Shown piece after piece: positions 1 through 4,525 of a stretch of DNA of 6,324 nt (position 1 is the first letter of the stretch; each line of letters begins with the position of its first letter). Location: contig SKWP01000169.1 in assembly GCA_007128865.1 (NCBI GenBank), forward strand, positions 1-6,324, written 5' to 3'. The DNA comes from Paracoccaceae bacterium. GTDB taxonomy: Bacteria; Pseudomonadota; Alphaproteobacteria; Rhodobacterales; Rhodobacteraceae. Under the pieces are notes generated by a model that was given only the letters and a program-made list of their open reading frames with translations, searched no databases and was not told the DNA's origin. Made by a program: the position numbers and the translations under genes.

Positions 1-19
1 AAGGGCGGCCTGCACCGGT

Positions 20-472
20 TCAGCCCTTGCGGCGCTGGGCGCGCTGCTGGCGGGCGCGCTCGATCTCGATGGCGAGTGCCGGAGCGTCGGCAACATGCTT
101 GATCAGGTGCTTGTCTCCCGAACGGGTGACAAGCTGCACATCGCCGAACAGGCGGCGCACCATCTCGACCTCGAGCAGCATCACCTGTCGGCGGCCGTCG
201 GGCAGGATCAGCCGCCGGTCGGTCAGCCACCAGCGGTTGGAAAACTGTTCGGACGCGAGGTAGAGCGCCCGCGCCCCGATCGCCAGCGGTGCGCCCAGTG
301 CCCCGATTGCCACATGCGGGTTTCCGATGGCCCAGAGGATGCCACCGACAACCGCCATGCCGAGCGCGGCCATCACGCCATGATCGCGCCAGTAGGTGCT
401 GCGGTCCGAGGCAATCTCGCGCAACAGCTTTTCGCCCTTTTCCATTTCGGGTGCCGGACGTCGCTCAGCCAT
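20..472 (-). CDS. Small two-helix membrane protein with bacterial PH-like domain
   Basis: This 150-residue protein is hypothetical. Two hydrophobic stretches (about residues 33-50 and 53-73) should form a membrane hairpin. They are followed by a C-terminal domain beginning [12 protein letters not shown] (79-90), then a short strand-rich stretch and a last helix with [13 protein letters not shown] (129-141). The W-x-L-T-D-R-R-L pattern and the closing 'da..l...i..a' helix resemble the bacterial PH (bPH2-like) domains of small membrane proteins; this is pattern recognition, not a search result. The basic tail ([10 protein letters not shown]) suggests a cytoplasmic C-terminus. The ATG at 472 is chosen because a near-perfect Shine-Dalgarno lies 6 bp upstream; the frame stays open to an ATG at 547, but those 25 extra residues are Arg/Trp-rich and lie inside pyrB. 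It overlaps the pyrB end by 8 bp, so it is probably co-translated with it. Its molecular role is unknown; a scaffold or membrane-sensing role would be a guess. Confidence 0.8.
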   Translation of the reverse strand: MAERRPAPEMEKGEKLLREIASDRSTYWRDHGVMAALGMAVVGGILWAIGNPHVAIGALGAPLAIGARALYLASEQFSNRWWLTDRRLILPDGRRQVMLLEVEMVRRLFGDVQLVTRSGDKHLIKHVADAPALAIEIERARQQRAQRRKG

Positions 473-1421
473 CGGCGGCCTCCTCGTCACGCGCGGCGCG
501 CAGGTTGCGCGCCAGCAGGTCCATGGCCGCCATGCGCACCGCCACACCCATTTCGACCTGTTCCTGGATCACGCTGCGGTTGATGTCGTCGGCGATGGTG
601 CCGTCGATCTCGACGCCCCGGTTCATCGGGCCGGGGTGCATCACGATGGCGTCGGGGCTGGCATGGCCGAGCTTGTCCGCGTCCAGCCCGTAGCGGTGAT
701 AGTATTCGCGCTCGGAGGGGATGAAGGCGCCGTCCATGCGTTCCTTCTGCAGGCGCAGCATCATCACCACATCAGCCCCGTCGAGCCCGGCGCGCATGTC
801 GTCGAACACCTCGCAGCCCAGATCGGCCGCACCGGCGGGCATCAGCGTTGGCGGGCCGACCAGCCGCACGCGGTTTTCCATCTTGCCCAGCAGGATCAGG
901 TTCGAACGCGCCACGCGGCTGTGGGCGATGTCGCCGCAGATCGCCACTGTCAGCCGGTGCAGCCGGCCCTTGGCACGGCGGATGGTCAGAGCATCCAGCA
1001 GCGCCTGGGTCGGGTGTTCGTGCCGGCCGTCGCCGGCGTTGAGCACCGCGCAGGTGACCTTTTGCGCCAGCAGGTCGACCGCGCCGGAACTGGGATGGCG
1101 CACCACCAGCAGATCGGGGCGCATGGCGTTCAGCGTCAGCGCCGTGTCGATCAGGGTCTCGCCCTTCTTGAGGCTGGAATGGGCCATCGCCATATTCATC
1201 ACATCGGCGCCAAGCCGCTTGCCGGCCAGTTCGAAACTGGCCTGGGTGCGGGTGGAGGCCTCGAAGAACATGTTGATCTGAGTCAGGCCGGCCAGCGTTT
1301 CGCCGTGCTTGCTGGTCGAGCGGTTCAGCCGCACATAGTCTTCGGCAAGATCAAGCAGCGCAACGATTTCCGCCGGCGCAAGATGTTCGATCCCCAGCAG
1401 ATGCCTGGCGCGGAAAGTCAT
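465..1421 (-). CDS. pyrB: Aspartate carbamoyltransferase catalytic chain
   Basis: PyrB condenses carbamoyl phosphate and aspartate to N-carbamoyl-aspartate, the committed step of de novo pyrimidine synthesis, in the cytoplasm. The 318-residue length is normal for the catalytic chain. The carbamoyl-phosphate domain carries [13 protein letters not shown] (52-64, with the S-T-R-T loop at 56-59), the mobile loop SSLKKGET (82-89), RHP (108-110) and [10 protein letters not shown] (134-143). The aspartate domain carries [12 protein letters not shown] (163-174), LRLQKER (222-228, with the substrate Arg and Gln) and [12 protein letters not shown] (261-272). All the usual active-site residues appear intact. 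The ATG at 1421 has AAGGGG 5 bases upstream and a good promoter just beyond. No regulatory chain (pyrI) is in the window, so allosteric control of the E. coli type is not indicated. In related bacteria pyrC often lies close downstream; that position is off the left edge here. Confidence 0.97.
   Translation of the reverse strand: MTFRARHLLGIEHLAPAEIVALLDLAEDYVRLNRSTSKHGETLAGLTQINMFFEASTRTQASFELAGKRLGADVMNMAMAHSSLKKGETLIDTALTLNAMRPDLLVVRHPSSGAVDLLAQKVTCAVLNAGDGRHEHPTQALLDALTIRRAKGRLHRLTVAICGDIAHSRVARSNLILLGKMENRVRLVGPPTLMPAGAADLGCEVFDDMRAGLDGADVVMMLRLQKERMDGAFIPSEREYYHRYGLDADKLGHASPDAIVMHPGPMNRGVEIDGTIADDINRSVIQEQVEMGVAVRMAAMDLLARNLRAARDEEAADG
479..485 (-). promoter_or_regulatory. Strong ribosome binding site that fixes the start at 472
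   Basis: Read on the minus strand, GAGGAGG sits inside the last codons of pyrB, 6 bases before the ATG at 472. It is the best Shine-Dalgarno match in the window. It supports the 150-residue form of the PH-like protein over the longer reading frame starting at 547, and suggests that its translation does not depend only on ribosomes finishing pyrB. Confidence 0.75.
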
Positions 1422-1426
1422 GGCGA

Positions 1427-1432
1427 CCCCTT
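1427..1432 (-). promoter_or_regulatory. pyrB ribosome binding site
   Basis: AAGGGG on the minus strand lies 5 bases before the pyrB ATG at 1421, which supports that start codon. With the promoter just upstream, the predicted leader is only about 16-18 bases. That leaves no room for an attenuator or leader peptide of the kind that controls pyrB in enterics. Confidence 0.55.
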
Positions 1433-1444
1433 GCGGTTTGCCCG

Positions 1445-1473
1445 CTTATAGAAATCCCCCCGGCACCGGACAA
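1445..1473 (-). promoter_or_regulatory. Candidate sigma-70-type promoter of pyrB
   Basis: On the minus strand TTGTCC (1473-1468) is followed after exactly 17 bases by TATAAG (1450-1445). These match the consensus hexamers at 4 of 6 and 5 of 6 positions. Transcription would begin near 1438, giving a very short leader. A small inverted repeat, GCGG-N5-CCGC (1433-1445), touches the end of the -10 and the start site. The call rests on hexamers and spacing only. Confidence 0.55.
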
Positions 1474-1479
1474 GGCCGC

Positions 1480-1506
1480 TTTACGCTTCTTTGCGCCAGG
1501 CATAGT
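1480..1506 (+). promoter_or_regulatory. Weak candidate promoter of the UDG-moaB unit
   Basis: TTTACG (1480-1485) and CATAGT (1501-1506) each match the consensus hexamers at 4 of 6 positions, but the 15-base spacer is short. If this -10 is used, transcription starts within a few bases of the UDG ATG at 1515. I see no convincing Shine-Dalgarno before that ATG, which would fit a leaderless message. Nothing better is visible in the 93-bp divergent gap, but an upstream site inside pyrB cannot be excluded. Confidence 0.25.
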
Positions 1507-1511
1507 CTGGC
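1495..1511. repeat. Inverted repeat overlapping the candidate UDG -10
   Basis: GCCAG and CTGGC form perfect 5-base arms around a 7-base centre (GCATAGT). The repeat ends 3 bases before the UDG start codon, and its centre contains the candidate -10. It could be an operator, or a small hairpin if transcribed. Five-base arms are expected by chance fairly often in G+C-rich DNA, so position is the only argument for function. It does not match the GAAC-N7-GAAC type of alphaproteobacterial LexA site. Confidence 0.25.
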
Positions 1512-1514
1512 ATC

Positions 1515-2315
1515 ATGCTGGACGGGATGGACCACGATACCCTGCGCGCGCTGCTGGAATGGCAGATCGAACTCGGCGCTGACGAGGCGATCGGGGATGC
1601 GCCGGTGGATCGTTACGCGCTGGGCGATTCGCCGCCGGCAAGGGCGCCTGCGCCACGGCCGGCCCCGCCTGCGGCATCTGCGGCGGCGCCATCGGCCCCG
1701 GTGTCCGAGGATCCGGTCATCGCGGCGCGACAGGCGGCGGCGGCCGCTGCCGACCTTGCCGCACTGGCCGAGGCGATGGCGGCTTTTCCCCATTGCGAAC
1801 TGCGCCGCGGCGCCCGCAACTGCGTGTTTGCCGATGGCCGGGCCGGTGCGCGGGTAATGGTGATCGGCGAAGCGCCGGGCCGCGACGAGGACTTGCGCGG
1901 ACTGCCCTTTGTGGGGCGCGCGGGCCAGTTGCTGGACCGGATGTTTGCCGCCATCGGCATGGGCCGCGAGCTTCCCGACACCGGGCGCGCGCTCTACATC
2001 ACCAACATCCTGCCATGGCGCCCGCCCGAGAACCGCCGCCCGACGGCCGCGGAATGCGCCATGATGCTGCCCTTTGTAGAGCGTCATGTAGAGCTTGCCG
2101 CGCCGGATGTTCTGGTGCTGATGGGCAACACGCCGTTGCAGGCGATTCTCGGCGGCGGCGGGATCACCCGGCGTCGGGGCATCTGGAGCCGGGCGCTGGG
2201 CCTGCCGGTGCTGCCGATGTTTCATCCGGCTTATCTGTTGCGCACGCCCTCGGCCAAGCGCGAGGCCTGGGCGGATCTGCTTTCACTCCAGGCGCGCCTG
2301 CGGGGGGATGGATGA
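1515..2315 (+). CDS. Family 4-like uracil-DNA glycosylase, iron-sulfur ligands largely lost
   Basis: This enzyme should remove uracil from DNA to start base-excision repair. The 266 residues comprise an N-terminal helix region (about 5-33), a Pro/Ala-rich and probably disordered linker (about 36-66), and a catalytic domain (about 75-266). The family 4 motif is clear: GEAPGRDED (118-126) with PFVGRAGQLLD (131-141). YITN (161-164) precedes WRPPENRRPT (168-177), and the second catalytic motif is FHPAYLLR (236-243) with His237. Classical family 4 enzymes bind a 4Fe-4S cluster through C-x2-C, the Cys of KCRPPxNR and a Cys 16 residues later. Here those positions are Phe91, Cys94, Trp168 and Met184, so a normal cluster is unlikely. 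The ATG at 1515 is chosen because the N-terminal helix LRALLEWQIELGADEAIGD looks like that of relatives; there is no good Shine-Dalgarno. The stop overlaps moaB. Confidence 0.92.
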   Translation: MLDGMDHDTLRALLEWQIELGADEAIGDAPVDRYALGDSPPARAPAPRPAPPAASAAAPSAPVSEDPVIAARQAAAAAADLAALAEAMAAFPHCELRRGARNCVFADGRAGARVMVIGEAPGRDEDLRGLPFVGRAGQLLDRMFAAIGMGRELPDTGRALYITNILPWRPPENRRPTAAECAMMLPFVERHVELAAPDVLVLMGNTPLQAILGGGGITRRRGIWSRALGLPVLPMFHPAYLLRTPSAKREAWADLLSLQARLRGDG

Positions 2316-2854
2316 ACCGTATCGACGAAAGCCTCGAATTCGTGCCGGTGCGCTTTGCGGTGCTGACCGTGTCCGACACCCGGACCGAGGGCGACGACCG
2401 GTCGGGCGATACCCTGGCCGAACGGATCACCGGGGCCGGCCATGTCCTTGCCGCTCGCGCCATCTGCCGTGACGAGCGCGACCGGATAGCCGAACATCTG
2501 CGTGTCTGGTGTGCCGATCCGGGCATTGATGCAGTGCTGACCACCGGCGGCACCGGCCTTACCGGCCGAGACGTGACGGTAGAGGCCCACCGCGATGTCT
2601 ATGAAAAGGAGATCGAGGCCTTCGGCACCGTCTTCACCATGGTTTCGTTGGGCAAGATCGGCACTTCGGCGATCCAGTCGCGGGCCTGTGCCGGGGTTGC
2701 ACAGGGCACCTACCTGTTCGCTCTGCCCGGCAGCCCCGGCGCCTGTCGCGATGCTTGGGATGAAATCCTGCGGCTGCAATTCGACTACCGCCACCGGCCG
2801 TGCAATTTCGTCGAGATTTTCCCCCGACTCGAAGAACATCGGCGACGGAAATAG
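2312..2854 (+). CDS. moaB: MoaB/MogA-family molybdopterin-binding protein
   Basis: This 180-residue protein belongs to the MoaB/MogA fold used in molybdenum cofactor synthesis, where family members bind molybdopterin and in active forms adenylate it before metal insertion. Visible hallmarks are VLTVSDTR (17-24), the molybdopterin-binding TTGGTGLTGRDVTVEA (77-92) with the conserved acidic residue Asp87, SLGKIGTSAIQSRACAG (112-128), and FALPGSPGACRDAW (136-149). Length and motif order fit MoaB better than the larger MoeA-type proteins. The ATG at 2312 shares ATGA with the UDG stop, and a G-rich GGGGGGA run lies just before it, so translation is probably coupled to UDG. No other molybdenum-cofactor gene is in the window. 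Whether it is catalytic, as archaeal MoaB and MogA are, or inactive, as reported for E. coli MoaB, cannot be decided from sequence alone. Confidence 0.93.
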   Translation: MNRIDESLEFVPVRFAVLTVSDTRTEGDDRSGDTLAERITGAGHVLAARAICRDERDRIAEHLRVWCADPGIDAVLTTGGTGLTGRDVTVEAHRDVYEKEIEAFGTVFTMVSLGKIGTSAIQSRACAGVAQGTYLFALPGSPGACRDAWDEILRLQFDYRHRPCNFVEIFPRLEEHRRRK

Positions 2855-2868
2855 GCACCAGACACGTT

Positions 2869-2898
2869 CAACACCCGTGGGTTCTGCCTTGCGGGTTG
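2869..2898 (+). terminator. Weak hairpin after moaB, doubtful terminator
   Basis: CAA-CA-CCCG (2869-2877) can pair with CGGG-TTG (2892-2898) if the CA is bulged, leaving a loop of 14 bases. No T-run follows directly; the only one (TTTTT, 2925-2929) is about 27 bases further on. It would be a poor intrinsic terminator, so read-through from UDG-moaB into the efflux genes is possible. Confidence 0.2.
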
Positions 2899-2964
2899 GA
2901 TTCGTGACCGAAGCACCGATATTCTTTTTCATCCGGCTGCCGGGGTTGTCCGTAGCCGTATAAG
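2896..2964 (+). promoter_or_regulatory. Candidate promoter elements for the RND efflux pair
   Basis: The 134-bp gap between moaB and the adaptor (2855-2988) holds two weak possibilities. One is TTGGAT (2896-2901), an 18-base spacer and TATTCT (2920-2925). The other is a better -10-like TATAAG (2959-2964) with no recognisable -35 at the right distance, which would need an activator or another sigma factor. The local A+T-rich patch around 2918-2930 also suggests a promoter region. I see no clear operator and no conserved coding sequence here. Confidence 0.3.
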
Positions 2965-2988
2965 GTTCAAGCGGGGTCTGAAACCGGG

Positions 2989-4521
2989 ATGCGATTTCTT
3001 GCGCGCAGTCTGGCCGGTCTGGTGATGGCGTCGCTGACGCTGGGCCTGCTGGCCATGGCCGGGCACAGTATCTGGTCGGCGATACAGGCCAGATCGGCCG
3101 ATCCGGGGCGCCCCGGTTTCGCCCGCGAGCGGGTTTTTGCCGTTCGGGTGATGGAATTCGAGCCGCAGACAGTCGAGCCGGTGCTCGAAACCTTTGGCGA
3201 GGTCCGGTCGCTGCGGACGCTCGAATTGCGCGCGCCGGCCGCCGGCCGGGTTGTCGAGGTCGCACCCGAGCTTGCCGACGGGGCGATGGTGGCGGCTGGC
3301 CAGCTTCTGCTGCGCATCGACCCGGCCGATGCCCGTGCGGCGCGCGATCTGGCCGCGGCCGACCTTGCCCGCGCCGAGGCCGACCTGCGCGAGGCCGCGC
3401 GGGCGGTGGATCTGGCCCATGAGGATCGCGCCGCGGCCGAGGCGCAGGCAGAGCTGCGCCAGCGGGCGCTTGACCGGCAGCGCGATCTGGTGTCGCGCGG
3501 GGTCGGGACGGACGCGGCGGTGGAAACCGCCGAGCTCGCGCTTTCGTCTGCCGCGCAGGCGGTGGTGTCGCGCCGGCAGTCGGTGGCCCAGGCCGAAGCG
3601 CGGCGCGAGCAATCCGAAACCGCGCTGGCCCGCGCCCGCATCCAGCTTGCCGAGGCGGAACGGCGATTGGCGAACACCGAGCTGCGGGCCGAATTCGCCG
3701 GCCGGCTGACCGGTGTGTCCGTGGTTGCCGGCGGGCTGCTGAACACCAACGAAAAGATTGGCCAGATCATCGACCCCGACGCGCTGGAAGTGGCGTTCCG
3801 GGTCTCGACCGCCCAGTATGCACGGCTGACCGATGCCGAAGGGCGGCCGTTCGATGGCCCGGTTCTGGTCACGCTCGATGTGATGGGAACCGAAGTCTAT
3901 TCCACCGGCCGCATGTCTCGGGTTTCGGCCGCCGTGGGCGAGGCGATGACCGGACGGCTCATCTATGTTTCGCTTGACGCGCCGCGCGGGTTTCGGCCCG
4001 GTGATTTCGTGGCCCTTCAGGTGACCGAGCCGGCGGTTGCACAGGTTGCGCGGCTGCCGGCCACGGCTGTCGATGCCAGCGGCGAGATTCTGGTGCTTGG
4101 CGACGACGACAGGTTGCGCGCCGCGCGGGTCGAGGTGGTGCGCAGGCAGGGGCAGGATGTGCTGGTGCGCGCGCCCGATCTTGCCGGCGCCCGTGTCGTG
4201 GCCGAACGCGGCCCGAACCTCGGCCCCGGTATCCGTGTCCGGCCACTGGCGCCGGAGGCCGATGCCGCGACCGTCGGAAGCCCCGCAATCGCCCGCATGA
4301 GCAGCGAAGCCGAACGCCGCCCCGGCGCCGGCCCGGCCGCGGGTAATGACGCCGGCGGCATGGTGGTTCTGGATGCCGAACGCCGCGCGCGCCTGGTCGC
4401 CTTTGTCGAGGCCGATACGCGCATGCCGCCCGAGGCCCGCGCCCGGGTTCTTTCGCAGCTTGCCGCCGATCAGGTGCCCGCCGGGGTGATCGCGCGCATC
4501 GAATCCCGCATCGGGGGCTGA
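2989..4521 (+). CDS. RND efflux periplasmic adaptor (membrane fusion protein) with C-terminal extension
   Basis: This 510-residue protein should bridge the inner-membrane RND permease to an outer-membrane channel. An N-terminal hydrophobic helix (about 7-25) without a lipobox Cys suggests a membrane anchor rather than a lipoprotein. The order then fits AcrA/HlyD-type adaptors: first lipoyl half (about 76-112, ELRAPAAGRVVEV...LLLRIDP), a long Ala/Arg/Glu-rich coiled-coil hairpin (about 114-230) whose turn near RDLVSRGVGT (165-174) is the expected channel-docking tip, second lipoyl half (about 229-262, ELRAEFAGRLTGVSV), beta-barrel (about 265-345, with FRPGDFVALQV) and membrane-proximal part (about 350-420). 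Residues 421-510 are extra: a Gly/Pro/Ala linker and then a charged helical segment. The ATG at 2989 has only weak Shine-Dalgarno candidates but gives a sensible membrane anchor. The permease follows 4 bp after the stop, so they form an operon. The substrate cannot be predicted. Confidence 0.92.
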   Translation: MRFLARSLAGLVMASLTLGLLAMAGHSIWSAIQARSADPGRPGFARERVFAVRVMEFEPQTVEPVLETFGEVRSLRTLELRAPAAGRVVEVAPELADGAMVAAGQLLLRIDPADARAARDLAAADLARAEADLREAARAVDLAHEDRAAAEAQAELRQRALDRQRDLVSRGVGTDAAVETAELALSSAAQAVVSRRQSVAQAEARREQSETALARARIQLAEAERRLANTELRAEFAGRLTGVSVVAGGLLNTNEKIGQIIDPDALEVAFRVSTAQYARLTDAEGRPFDGPVLVTLDVMGTEVYSTGRMSRVSAAVGEAMTGRLIYVSLDAPRGFRPGDFVALQVTEPAVAQVARLPATAVDASGEILVLGDDDRLRAARVEVVRRQGQDVLVRAPDLAGARVVAERGPNLGPGIRVRPLAPEADAATVGSPAIARMSSEAERRPGAGPAAGNDAGGMVVLDAERRARLVAFVEADTRMPPEARARVLSQLAADQVPAGVIARIESRIGG

Positions 4522-4525
4522 GGCC

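Noticed and set aside
1..19. Possible start of the next leftward gene.
   Set aside because: The 19 bases beyond the stop at 20-22 show no start codon or ribosome binding site on the minus strand, so nothing can be called.
473..547. Longer start (ATG at 547) for the PH-like protein.
   Set aside because: The added 25 residues are Trp/Arg/Cys-rich shadow sequence of pyrB, while the ATG at 472 has a near-perfect Shine-Dalgarno.
1433..1445. GCGG-N5-CCGC hairpin at the pyrB start site as an attenuator.
   Set aside because: The stem is only four bases, without a T-run or room for a leader peptide.
396..1451. A 351-codon plus-strand frame rich in His and Gln, opposite pyrB.
   Set aside because: It is the complement of an intact pyrB with all its catalytic motifs. 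The His/Gln/Val composition is the usual shadow of a G+C-rich gene.
1446..2225. A 259-codon minus-strand frame opposite the UDG gene.
   Set aside because: It is Arg/His/Gln-rich without domains, and it would run through the pyrB promoter and antisense to conserved UDG motifs.
2946..2964. TTGTCC and TATAAG before the adaptor, the same hexamers as in the pyrB promoter.
   Set aside because: Only 7 bases separate them here, against 17 at pyrB, so they cannot work together as -35 and -10.
2231..3265. A 344-codon minus-strand frame across moaB, the gap and the adaptor start, including an internal ATG at 2932 followed by AAAAAG.
   Set aside because: It shows no ribosome binding site and no recognisable motif, and it covers two genes on the opposite strand.
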